64,000 nt of DNA from DATKCA01 sp035544675 (GTDB lineage: Bacteria; Acidobacteriota; Thermoanaerobaculia; Gp7-AA8), in assembly GCA_035544675.1 (NCBI GenBank), contig DATKCA010000025.1, positions 1 to 64,000 on the forward strand, written 5' to 3'. Positions within the stretch are counted from its first letter, which is position 1; each line of letters begins with the position of its first letter. Positions 14,886 to 22,123 of the stretch are shown here, in pieces. The notes beneath the pieces were generated by a model, which was not told the DNA's origin, did not search any database, and saw only the letters and a program-made list of their open reading frames with translations. The translations under genes and the position numbers were made by a program.

Positions 14886-15788
14886 GTGCAGTTCGTGCAG
14901 TTCCACGCTGCCGACGGCCAGCCGTTGTACGGCTCGCTGTACGGTGAAGAGAACCGCGACGGGATCGTCGTCGCCGCGGCCATGAGCGTTCCGCGTCGCT
15001 ACTACGACGCGTTCGCGCAGTTCGCGGCGGCGCGCGGCTTCGCCGTTCTGCTGTTCGACTACCGCGGCTTCGGCCAGTCGCGTCCACCCTCGATCCGGCA
15101 ATCGAAGGCGAAGATGGCAGAGTGGGGTGTGCTCGATCTTCCCGCCGCCACTGAGTTCATGGTGGAGCGCCGCCGGCCCGCCGGCGGCTCTCTCTCGCTC
15201 GTCGCGCACAGCGCCGGAGGTCAGGTGGCCGGTCTCGCTCACAATCTCCAGCAGTTCGGCCGCATGGCCTTCGTCGCCTCGCAGAGCGGCTATTGGCGAA
15301 CGTGGCCCGGATGGCGCCGTTACGGTCTCTACCTTCTGTGGCTGGCCATGCCCGTCGTGAGCAGCATCCTCGGATTCTTCCCCTCACGCCTCCTCGGCCT
15401 GGGCAGCGAGAACCTGCCGCGCCTCGTCGCCAAGCAGTGGGCGCAATGGGGACGTCATCCGAAATACGTGCTCGGGTTCGGACATGAGCTCGACACGAGG
15501 AACTACCGGGCGTGGAAGGGTCCGCTGATGGCTTGGAGCTTCGCGGGGGACAACTACGCGCCGCCGCTGGCCGTCGAGGCGCTGCTCGCCGAATACAGCT
15601 CGGCGACCATCGAGCGGCGGCCTGTTCACGATGCCGCGGTCGGGCACTTCGGCTATTTCAGGCGCGGGAACGAGGCGCTGTGGAACGAGGCGCTGGATTT
15701 CCTCAGGCCCGATCCGGGTACACGCTCTTCAGCTGGGGTGGAACCTTCCAGCCCTGTCCAAGCGTCTTCTTCAGCTCCGCCGCGTTGA
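14886..15788 (+). CDS. Alpha/beta hydrolase family protein
   Basis: 300 residues from GTG at 14886, divergent from selB by 25 bp. It has an alpha/beta hydrolase core: LLFDYRGFGQS, the nucleophile elbow SLVAHSAGGQVA (GxSxG-like with Ser in HSAGG) and a late His in AAVGHFGYFRRG. It resembles proteins annotated as predicted alpha/beta hydrolases (COG4757). The substrate is unknown. Residues about 93-102 coincide with a copy of the dispersed GGAGCGCCGCC palindrome. The last 86 bp overlap the convergent DUF72 gene, so the extreme C-terminus (Ser/Pro-rich) may not be conserved. Confidence 0.75.
   Translation: MQFVQFHAADGQPLYGSLYGEENRDGIVVAAAMSVPRRYYDAFAQFAAARGFAVLLFDYRGFGQSRPPSIRQSKAKMAEWGVLDLPAATEFMVERRRPAGGSLSLVAHSAGGQVAGLAHNLQQFGRMAFVASQSGYWRTWPGWRRYGLYLLWLAMPVVSSILGFFPSRLLGLGSENLPRLVAKQWAQWGRHPKYVLGFGHELDTRNYRAWKGPLMAWSFAGDNYAPPLAVEALLAEYSSATIERRPVHDAAVGHFGYFRRGNEALWNEALDFLRPDPGTRSSAGVEPSSPVQASSSAPPR
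15162..15191. repeat. Copy of dispersed GTGGAGCGCCGCC palindrome in a coding region
   Basis: The sequence starts GTGGAGCGCCGCCGGCC and folds back with GCCGGCGGCTCTC (12 of 13 positions pair). It is read here in a different frame from the other coding copies, giving VERRRPAGGS. It is shorter than the long copies and could be chance in such GC-rich DNA, but the first 14 bases match the family exactly. Confidence 0.5.
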
Positions 15789-16548
15789 CGACGGCCTGGC
15801 CGCGGAAGTGGTTGTTCGTGATGACGTACGTGTCGCGCTCCTCCGCCATGCGGTTGATGCGCTGGGCCCACGGCTCCAGCTCTTTCTCCGAATAGAGATA
15901 GTCGTAGCGCTCCCAGCTCTCGGTGTGCGCGAACCACTTCTCGTAGTTGCGGCCGTGTAGGCGCGCGTATGCAACCGGGCCGGTGACGGTGTCCGACGGC
16001 TTGACGGAGTCGTGAAAGAGCGGCTGATCGACGTTCACGAATCCGACGCCCTGGTCGCCTAGGAACTCGAAGAACTCCTCGTTCTGGAACGATGAGTGGC
16101 GCACTTCGAGGGCCCTGGGATAGTCGCGAAAGGCCTCGAACAGCTCCACCAGTCTGACGCGCGATTCCGGCGAGTCCTTGAAGCTCCACGGGAACTGAAG
16201 CAGCAGGGCGCCCAGCCGGTCCGCGCCGGCCAGAGGATCGAGGTAATCGCGGAACGCCCTGACGTCGGCGGCGGCGAGCGTCGCCTTCTCGTGCGTAAAG
16301 CCGCGGAACACCTTCGTGGTGAACTTGAAGGCGGGATTCGCGGCTACGCGGCGGACCCAGCTCTTCCCATGCGACTGCGGGGGGATGCGATAGAACGGCG
16401 AGTTGATCTCGATGGTGTCGAAGAAGTCCGAAAGGTAAGCGAGATGGTCGAACTTCGAGCCGTGAGAGGGGTAAACGGTGCCCTCCCAGTCGGTGTAGCT
16501 CCATCCGGCCGGACCGACGCGGATCGAATTGCCCTCTTTTATTTGCAC
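15703..16548 (-). CDS. DUF72 (YecE-like) protein
   Basis: 281 residues, TIM-barrel DUF72 family. It begins RVGPAGWSYTDWEGTVYP and contains DTIEINSPFYRIP, ALLLQFPWSF, LEVRHSSF, YARLHGRN and YVITNNHFRGQAVVNA, all typical. The biochemical role of the family is not established. Transcribed toward the hydrolase gene, with which it overlaps at the 3' end. Confidence 0.88.
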   Translation of the reverse strand: MQIKEGNSIRVGPAGWSYTDWEGTVYPSHGSKFDHLAYLSDFFDTIEINSPFYRIPPQSHGKSWVRRVAANPAFKFTTKVFRGFTHEKATLAAADVRAFRDYLDPLAGADRLGALLLQFPWSFKDSPESRVRLVELFEAFRDYPRALEVRHSSFQNEEFFEFLGDQGVGFVNVDQPLFHDSVKPSDTVTGPVAYARLHGRNYEKWFAHTESWERYDYLYSEKELEPWAQRINRMAEERDTYVITNNHFRGQAVVNAAELKKTLGQGWKVPPQLKSVYPDRA

Positions 16549-16794
16549 TGCTCGTAACTCATTGCCTTCATTGAAGTACCTATGCTAAAACCCAGCCCAA
16601 CGAATCCAATTCAATGAACTCCAAGACAGCAACGCGCGTCCCGGGCTCGAATTGCGTTCGTCGGAAGGGGGCGATCGGCATCAGACTCGTGGTCAACCCG
16701 AACGCGGGGACGTAGTCGCGGCACCCCGCCCGCGCAGCGCTGCGGCAAGTCAGATTGTTTTTCACAGGCAGAATCATTAGGAGATCAAAGGTTC

Positions 16795-17112
16795 ATGGAT
16801 ACGTTCAACGACAAAACTCTTCAGTGTGCGGACTGCGGACAGGACTTCATCTTCAGCAAGAACGAGCAGGCCTTCTACGCCGAGCGCGGCTTCACCAACG
16901 AGCCGAAGCGCTGCAAGAACTGCCGCGACAAACGCAAGATGGCTCGCGACGGCAACGGCGGTTCACGCGAGCGCCAGATGGTCAGCGTCACCTGCGACAG
17001 CTGCGGTGTCGCGACTGAAGTCCCGTTTACACCTGTCAGTGGAAAGCCCGTCTACTGCCGCGACTGCTACAACCAGCGCCGCACCTCTTCGCGCCCCTCT
17101 TCCTGGGCGTAA
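16795..17112 (+). CDS. Small double zinc-ribbon protein
   Basis: 105 residues. An N-terminal zinc-ribbon of the zf-trcl type (CADCGQDFIFSKNEQAFY, then RCKNCRDKRK) is followed by a basic linker and a second four-Cys ribbon (CDSCG with YCRDCY). Proteins of this kind are common in several environmental phyla and are often assigned to nucleic-acid binding, but the role is unproven. It has a GGAGAT Shine-Dalgarno about 10 bp upstream and is closed by a strong terminator, so it is probably a single-gene unit. Confidence 0.8.
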   Translation: MDTFNDKTLQCADCGQDFIFSKNEQAFYAERGFTNEPKRCKNCRDKRKMARDGNGGSRERQMVSVTCDSCGVATEVPFTPVSGKPVYCRDCYNQRRTSSRPSSWA

Positions 17113-17132
17113 GACACACACAACGAGTCATG

Positions 17133-17165
17133 AAAACGGCGGGCATCATGCCCGCCGTTTTGTTT
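17133..17165 (+). terminator. Rho-independent terminator
   Basis: A perfect 12-bp stem (AAAACGGCGGGC / GCCCGCCGTTTT, 17133-17144 and 17150-17161) around ATCAT runs into TTTTGTTT. It ends the zinc-ribbon gene and separates it from the cysteine synthase gene, which must then have its own promoter. Confidence 0.9.
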
Positions 17166-17172
17166 GGACCCC

Positions 17173-18153
17173 ATGTACAATCCCCGCGCTTTGACCACCC
17201 GCCCGGCCCTCCCCCCCGTCGTCGACAGCATCCTCGATCTCGTCGGTAACACGCCGATGGTGCGCCTCACCAGGATCACCCTTCCCGATGAGGCCGAGGT
17301 CTATGCGAAGCTCGAGTACCTGAATCCGGGCGGGTCGGTGAAGGACCGCATCGGCGTGGGGATGATCGAGCGTGCCGAGCGCGCCGGCCTGCTCCAGAAG
17401 GGCGGAACGATCATCGAGCCCACCGCCGGCAATACCGGCATCGCCCTGGCCCTGGCCGGCGTGCGGCTCGGGTACAAAGTCATCCTCTGCGTCCCCGAGA
17501 ACTTCTCAATGGAGAAGCAGGAAGTGATGAAGGCGCTCGGCGGTCGGGTGGAGCTGACGCCGAAGGACGACGGGATGAAGGGCGCCATCGCGCGCGCGCA
17601 GGAGCTGGCCAGGGACATCCCGAGCTCGTACATCCCGCAGCAGTTCGTCAACGCGTTCAACACGGAGTCCCACGAGGAGACGACCGGGCCGGAGATCTTC
17701 GCGCAGATGGGCGGTCGCGTCGACGCGTTCGTGGCCGGCGCCGGCACCGGTGGGACGTTCACCGGAGTGACGAAGTACCTCCGGGCCAGACTGCCGGATG
17801 TCTACTGCGTGATCGTCGAGCCGCAGGGCTCGATCCTCAAGGGCGGCGAAGCAGGGCCGCATGACGTGGAAGGCATCGGCGCCTCGTCGTTCATTCCTCC
17901 GGTGCTGGAGATGGACCTGGCGGACGAGATCATCACCGTCGACGACGAGCCGGCCTTCGCGATGGTGCGGCGGCTGGCCGGCCTGGAAGGGATTCTCGGC
18001 GGCGGCTCGGGTGGCGCGAACGTCGAGGCTGCGGTGCGGGTTGCCAGGAAGCTGGGAGCCGGGAAACGCGTCGTTACGTTGATCCCCGACGCCGCCGAGC
18101 GAGATATGTCCAAGGGCATCTTCTCGAAATGGGCGAAGCCGCTCGCTGAATGA
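17173..18153 (+). CDS. cysK: Cysteine synthase / cystathionine beta-synthase family enzyme
   Basis: About 326 residues, PLP fold type II. The PLP lysine lies in PGGSVKDR, followed by PTAGNTGIALA, the phosphate-binding GTGGTFTGV and the late GGGSGGAN. The family makes cysteine from O-acetylserine and sulfide, or cystathionine from serine and homocysteine (CBS type). The adjacent gamma-family enzyme favours a CBS-like or transsulfuration role, but sequence alone does not decide. There are no C-terminal CBS domains. The start is uncertain: ATG at 17173, a TTG at 17164, or a TTG at 17191 that would fit TACAAT (17176-17181) as a -10 box with a leaderless message. Confidence 0.88.
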   Translation: MYNPRALTTRPALPPVVDSILDLVGNTPMVRLTRITLPDEAEVYAKLEYLNPGGSVKDRIGVGMIERAERAGLLQKGGTIIEPTAGNTGIALALAGVRLGYKVILCVPENFSMEKQEVMKALGGRVELTPKDDGMKGAIARAQELARDIPSSYIPQQFVNAFNTESHEETTGPEIFAQMGGRVDAFVAGAGTGGTFTGVTKYLRARLPDVYCVIVEPQGSILKGGEAGPHDVEGIGASSFIPPVLEMDLADEIITVDDEPAFAMVRRLAGLEGILGGGSGGANVEAAVRVARKLGAGKRVVTLIPDAAERDMSKGIFSKWAKPLAE

Positions 18154-18184
18154 GAGCAGTGGCTCCACAGACAGGACGTTCAAC

Positions 18185-19324
18185 ATGGGTTTCTCCACTG
18201 ATTGCATTCACGCCGGCCAGGAGCCTGAGCCGCACACCGGCGCCGTCACGATTCCGATCTACCAGACCTCGACGTACGTCCAGCCCGAGCTCGGCCGCCA
18301 CAAGGGCTACGAGTACGCGCGGACGAAGAACCCCACCCGTTCGGCGCTGGAGGCGAATCTCGCGGCGCTGGAGCGCGGCAAGCACGGACACTGCTTCGCA
18401 TCCGGCATGGCGGCCATCGACACGGTCTTCCGCATGCTGCAGTCCGGCGACCACGTCATCGCCGGTGAGGACATGTACGGCGGCTCATTCCGCCTGTTCA
18501 GCAGAGTGGCGGAGAAGTTCGGCGTGCAGTTCACCTACGTCGACACCACGAACGTGGACGCCGTGCGCGGCGCCATGCGCGCCGAGACGAAGATCGTCTA
18601 CCTGGAGAGTCCGACCAATCCGATGATGCGGGTCACGGACATCGCGGCCTGTGCCGACGTGGCGCACAAGGGCGGCGCGCTGGTGGTGGTGGACAACACG
18701 TTCTGCTCGCCCTATCTGCAGCGGCCGATCGAGCTCGGCGCGGACATCGTCGTCCACTCCACGACGAAGTTCCTCAACGGCCATTCGGATTCGGTCGGCG
18801 GTGTCGTGGTCTCGGACCGCGACGACATCGCGGAGAAGATCGGCTTTCTGCAGAACGCCGTCGGCGCGATCCTCTCGCCGTTCGACTCGTGGCTCGTGCT
18901 GCGCGGCACCAAGACCCTGGCGGTGCGGATGAAGCGGCACGAGGAGAACGGCGCTGCCATGGCCACGTATCTCGCCAATCAGAAGAGAATCCGCAGGGTG
19001 TATTACCCCGGTCTGCCCGATCATCCGCAGCATGCCCTGGCCAGGCGGCAGATGAGCGGGTTCGGCTCGATGATCTCGTTCGATCTGGGGTCGAGGGACA
19101 ATGCCAAGAAGTTCCTGGACCGCGTGACGCTCTGCTCGCTCGCGGAGTCGCTGGGCGGCGTGGAGACCCTGATCTCTCATCCGGAATCGATGACCCACGG
19201 CTCAGTCCCGCCCGAAACGCGACAACGCCTCGGGATCACACCCGGGCTGGTGCGCATCTCAGTGGGGATCGAGGACATCGAGGACCTGATCGCGGACGTC
19301 GAGAACGCATTCGACTGGGCATGA
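18185..19324 (+). CDS. Cystathionine gamma-synthase / gamma-lyase
   Basis: 379 residues, PLP fold type I, Cys/Met metabolism family. The PLP lysine is Lys195 in HSTTKFLNGHSD; YARTKNPTRSALE, FASGMAA, ESPTNP, VVDNTF and SLGGVETLISHP are family hallmarks. CGS and CGL cannot be separated safely by eye. It follows the cysteine synthase gene by 31 bp, so together they could run reverse transsulfuration (homocysteine to cystathionine to cysteine). That would feed cysteine to the SUF and bacillithiol systems in this window. Confidence 0.9.
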   Translation: MGFSTDCIHAGQEPEPHTGAVTIPIYQTSTYVQPELGRHKGYEYARTKNPTRSALEANLAALERGKHGHCFASGMAAIDTVFRMLQSGDHVIAGEDMYGGSFRLFSRVAEKFGVQFTYVDTTNVDAVRGAMRAETKIVYLESPTNPMMRVTDIAACADVAHKGGALVVVDNTFCSPYLQRPIELGADIVVHSTTKFLNGHSDSVGGVVVSDRDDIAEKIGFLQNAVGAILSPFDSWLVLRGTKTLAVRMKRHEENGAAMATYLANQKRIRRVYYPGLPDHPQHALARRQMSGFGSMISFDLGSRDNAKKFLDRVTLCSLAESLGGVETLISHPESMTHGSVPPETRQRLGITPGLVRISVGIEDIEDLIADVENAFDWA

Positions 19325-19329
19325 GCTGT

Positions 19330-19363
19330 GTGGAGCGCCGCGCCTGCCGCGCGGCTGCTCCAC
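19330..19363. repeat. Dispersed GTGGAGCGCCGC palindrome, intergenic copy
   Basis: GTGGAGCGCCGCGCCTG is answered by CGCGCGGCTGCTCCAC, forming an imperfect hairpin directly after the cystathionine enzyme gene. It may help end that transcript. The TAGAAT element for plsY begins two bases downstream. Confidence 0.7.
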
Positions 19364-19364
19364 T

Positions 19365-19370
19365 TAGAAT
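19365..19370 (+). promoter_or_regulatory. -10 element for plsY, near-leaderless
   Basis: TAGAAT lies 8 bp before the plsY ATG at 19379. With a normal distance from -10 to the transcription start, the message would begin within a base or two of the start codon. No Shine-Dalgarno is seen. The same spacing occurs at glyQ. Confidence 0.45.
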
Positions 19371-19378
19371 GCCTACCA

Positions 19379-20005
19379 ATGCTCCCGGCTCTGCTCTTCG
19401 TCTCGGCCTACCTCATCGGCTCGATCCCCTTCAGCTTCCTCGTGGTGAAGCTGGTGGCCGGCACCGACATCCGGCATCAGGGCAGCCGGAACGTCGGAGC
19501 GACGAACGTGGCGCGCACGGCCGGGAAGGCGCCGGGCATCATCGCGCTGCTGCTGGACATCGCCAAGGGTTACGCCGCGATCGCGCTCGCGCAGACTATG
19601 GTCGGGCTTCCCGGGTGGCCTTTCGATCACTCCCGCGAGCTGTGGGTCTCCGGCGCCGGCCTGATCGCGGTGCTGGCGCACATGTTCCCGGTATGGCTTC
19701 GCCTCCACGGCGGCAAGGGCGTGGCCACGGCGGCCGGGGTGTTTCTGGCCCTCGACCCTCGTGTGATGCTGGCGGCGGCGATCGTCTTCGTGATCGTTCT
19801 TCTGGCGACGCGTTTCGTGTCGCTGGCCTCGATTGTCAGCGCCGCGTCGATCCCGCTCTTCTTCCGCTTCCTCGTGGAAGGCGCGCCCTTCTGGCGCATC
19901 GTCATCAGCATCATCATCGCGCTGGCCGTGATCATGAAGCACCACTCCAACATCGCCCGGCTCACCCGGGGGGCCGAGCGGAGAATGGGGCAGCGGAAAG
20001 AATGA
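19379..20005 (+). CDS. plsY: Glycerol-3-phosphate acyltransferase PlsY
   Basis: 208 residues from ATG at 19379, chosen because the upstream in-frame codons are repeat sequence and the family starts with this hydrophobic helix. PlsY transfers acyl from acyl-phosphate to glycerol 3-phosphate, the first step of phospholipid synthesis, in the inner membrane. Three hallmark motifs are visible: GSIPFSFL, GSRNVGATNVART and HGGKGVAT, with several hydrophobic helices. Its stop overlaps the gpsA start (ATGA), which supplies the substrate glycerol 3-phosphate. Confidence 0.93.
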   Translation: MLPALLFVSAYLIGSIPFSFLVVKLVAGTDIRHQGSRNVGATNVARTAGKAPGIIALLLDIAKGYAAIALAQTMVGLPGWPFDHSRELWVSGAGLIAVLAHMFPVWLRLHGGKGVATAAGVFLALDPRVMLAAAIVFVIVLLATRFVSLASIVSAASIPLFFRFLVEGAPFWRIVISIIIALAVIMKHHSNIARLTRGAERRMGQRKE

Positions 20006-21003
20006 GAATCTCCGTGATCGGCGCCGGCTCCTTCGGCACGGCCATGGCCACAGTGGCCGCCTCCTGCGGCAACGAGGTGATGGTGTGGGCGCACGATCAC
20101 AAGGTCGCCTTCGCCATGCGCGAGCTGCGAAGAAACCCGACGTACCTTCCCGACATCGCCCTTCCGGACCGCGTCCAGGCCACCAACGACCTGGCCGAGG
20201 CGGCGGCGTTCAGCGACACGATCTTCATGATCGTGCCGAGCCATCACTACCGCCGCGTCCTCTCCCAGCTCGATCACCATCTGTCGCGTCCCGTGCGCGT
20301 GATCTCGGGAACCAAGGGCATCGAGATCGATACGCTGGAGCGGATGTCGACGGTGACGTCGTGGGTGCTTCGCGAGAAGCTCGACGCGTTCGCCACCCTC
20401 TCCGGGCCCACGTTCGCGGTGGAGGTCGCCCGCGGCGATCCGACGGCCGCGGTCGTGGCCTCGGCCCGAGTCGACTTCGCCGAGGAGGTGCAGCGCATCC
20501 TCTCCAGCGGCTCGTTCCGCCTGTACAACTCTCCGGACGTCGCCGGCGTCGAACTGGCCGGGTCGCTCAAGAACGTCATCGCCATCGCCGCTGGCGTGCT
20601 GGAAGGCCTCGGACTGGGCTCGAACACGAATGCCGCCCTGGTCACCCGCGGTCTCCACGAGATCAGCAAGCTCGCACTCCCTCTGGGTGGCAGGCCGGAA
20701 ACGTTCGCCGGCCTGGCCGGCATGGGCGACCTCGTCCTCACCTGCACCGGCGCGCGCTCGCGCAACCGCAGCCTCGGTGTCGCGCTCGGTCTGGGCCGCA
20801 AGCTGACGGAGATTCTCGCCGAGTCCAAGTTCGTCGCCGAAGGGGTGAAGACGGCCAAGGCCGCCCGGGACCTGGCCACGCGCCACGGCATCGAAATGCC
20901 GATCACCACCGAGATGTATCGCGTGCTGTACGAGGATGCATCGCCGCGGGAAGCCATCCAGCGCCTGATGACGCGCGCGCTGAAATCCGAGGCAGCGCGA
21001 TGA
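20002..21003 (+). CDS. gpsA: Glycerol-3-phosphate dehydrogenase [NAD(P)+]
   Basis: 333 residues. It reduces dihydroxyacetone phosphate to sn-glycerol 3-phosphate for lipid synthesis. The Rossmann start ISVIGAGSFGTA, SGPTFAVEVARGDPTA, the catalytic Lys in AGSLKNVIAIAAG, GLAGMGDLVLTCT and the C-terminal FVAEGVKTAKA are all present. It is coupled to plsY by a 4-bp overlap. The last 101 bp overlap the convergent membrane glycosyltransferase gene. Confidence 0.95.
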   Translation: MRISVIGAGSFGTAMATVAASCGNEVMVWAHDHKVAFAMRELRRNPTYLPDIALPDRVQATNDLAEAAAFSDTIFMIVPSHHYRRVLSQLDHHLSRPVRVISGTKGIEIDTLERMSTVTSWVLREKLDAFATLSGPTFAVEVARGDPTAAVVASARVDFAEEVQRILSSGSFRLYNSPDVAGVELAGSLKNVIAIAAGVLEGLGLGSNTNAALVTRGLHEISKLALPLGGRPETFAGLAGMGDLVLTCTGARSRNRSLGVALGLGRKLTEILAESKFVAEGVKTAKAARDLATRHGIEMPITTEMYRVLYEDASPREAIQRLMTRALKSEAAR

Positions 21004-22099
21004 GCGCGGCGGGCAGGGCGTAGCAGAGAAGGTAGACCACGAGCGGCGGCGCTCCACCGTACAGCAGATAGGAGAACGGCGCGCAGACGATGAGCCACGT
21101 GACGCCGCTCCGCTGCGCGATCGCCAGCGGCGCGATCACGAGCCAGTACCATGGATGAATGGCCGGCGCGCACAGGAGCAACGCCGCGACCGACTCGACC
21201 GGCGATCGCCGGCGCCACGCGATGAGCCCGACCGCCAGGACAGCGAGAGCACAGCGAGCGATGAAGTCGCTGTACGCATACTGAAAGACGACCGGAACCG
21301 GGAGCAGGCGTTTGAGGAGCGCCCCGATGTGCAGTGAGTCCACGGTCAGGAACGCGACCTCGTATGCCGGCGAGTTGAAGATCCAGCGCATCGCGTAGTC
21401 GCGCAGCCCGGGCATGACGTCGCCCCACATCGCGAAGAAGGCGAACGGGATGAGGAGGGTGGCCAGGAAGGCGATGACGCGGTTTCGGTGGAGCCTCGCC
21501 GAGTGGGGCGCCGCCGGCCCGGCGGCCCCCGAGCTCCACCTGAACATCGCCGGGATCGCCGCGAGCGGCGTCAGCTTCATGCCCACCGCCAGCGCCGCGG
21601 CGATGCCCGACCGCCGCCGGAACGCCAGGAGCAAAAGGAAACCGGCCACGAGATCGACATGCCCGCTCCACACCCCTTCGAAGATCACGACGGGACATGC
21701 CGCGTAGGCCGTGCTGCGCAGCATCAGGACGATCCCGATGTCGATCGCGATCAGCAGGAGGCGCCACAGCGTGAGGTCGTGAACGGCCGCGAAGAGCAAC
21801 TCGGCGTGAGGGGGATAGATGGTGCGGATCCCGGGATGGTTGACGCGCGGATCGCCGGGAAGCTGCTCGTAGGGATTCAATCCCGATGAAAGGGCACGAC
21901 CGTCCCACATGTATCGATACACGTCGGCGGAGAGCCGGGGCTCCGCGGCCAGGAATGGGAGGCGCAGCGCGAGCGTGAGCACGATGAGCGCCGGCGCGCG
22001 CAGCGACGCGTCCGGCACGAAGAGCCATGCCGCCGTGGCCACGGCGTACACGGCCACGAACCCGGACATGGAGAGCGCCGGCGCAACCAGCACCGACAC
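20903..22099 (-). CDS. DUF2029-like mannosyltransferase-type membrane protein
   Basis: About 398 residues from a GTG at 22099 (another GTG at 22093 is possible; the frame is open further upstream but runs antisense to the neighbour). About ten hydrophobic helices. LSADVYRYMWDGRALSSGLNPYE is the first-loop signature of GT-C enzymes that use polyprenyl-phosphate sugars. GHVDLVAGFLLLLAF and AVGMKLTPLAAIP follow the pattern of the family. Specificity is unknown. Residues about 187-204 are encoded by a copy of the dispersed palindrome. It is divergent from a GT2 synthase with 24 bp between the starts, suggesting a shared polysaccharide or glycolipid role. Confidence 0.7.
   Translation of the reverse strand: MSVLVAPALSMSGFVAVYAVATAAWLFVPDASLRAPALIVLTLALRLPFLAAEPRLSADVYRYMWDGRALSSGLNPYEQLPGDPRVNHPGIRTIYPPHAELLFAAVHDLTLWRLLLIAIDIGIVLMLRSTAYAACPVVIFEGVWSGHVDLVAGFLLLLAFRRRSGIAAALAVGMKLTPLAAIPAMFRWSSGAAGPAAPHSARLHRNRVIAFLATLLIPFAFFAMWGDVMPGLRDYAMRWIFNSPAYEVAFLTVDSLHIGALLKRLLPVPVVFQYAYSDFIARCALAVLAVGLIAWRRRSPVESVAALLLCAPAIHPWYWLVIAPLAIAQRSGVTWLIVCAPFSYLLYGGAPPLVVYLLCYALPAALIALPRISARASSGAGWLPAAMHPRTARDTSRW
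21488..21539. repeat. Dispersed palindrome inside the DUF2029-like gene
   Basis: GTGGAGCCTCGCCGAGTGG at one end and CCCCCGAGCTCCAC at the other, with CGCCGCCGGCCCGGCGGC in the middle, form nested dyads over 52 bp. Read on the minus strand it encodes a W-S-S-G-A-A-G-P-A-A peptide ending in LH, much like the copies in the GT2 and lipoprotein genes. Confidence 0.65.
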
Positions 22100-22123
22100 G
22101 GAGAGTAGAATCAGCGCCGCCGC

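Noticed and set aside
16580..16777. Possible 65-residue protein on the minus strand upstream of the zinc-ribbon gene
   Set aside because: No ribosome binding site and no recognisable pattern; the interval is more likely leader and promoter DNA.
20903..21003. Frameshift or truncation of gpsA or the DUF2029-like gene because of their 101-bp overlap
   Set aside because: Both C-termini look complete; gpsA ends at the normal length, so a convergent overlap is simpler.
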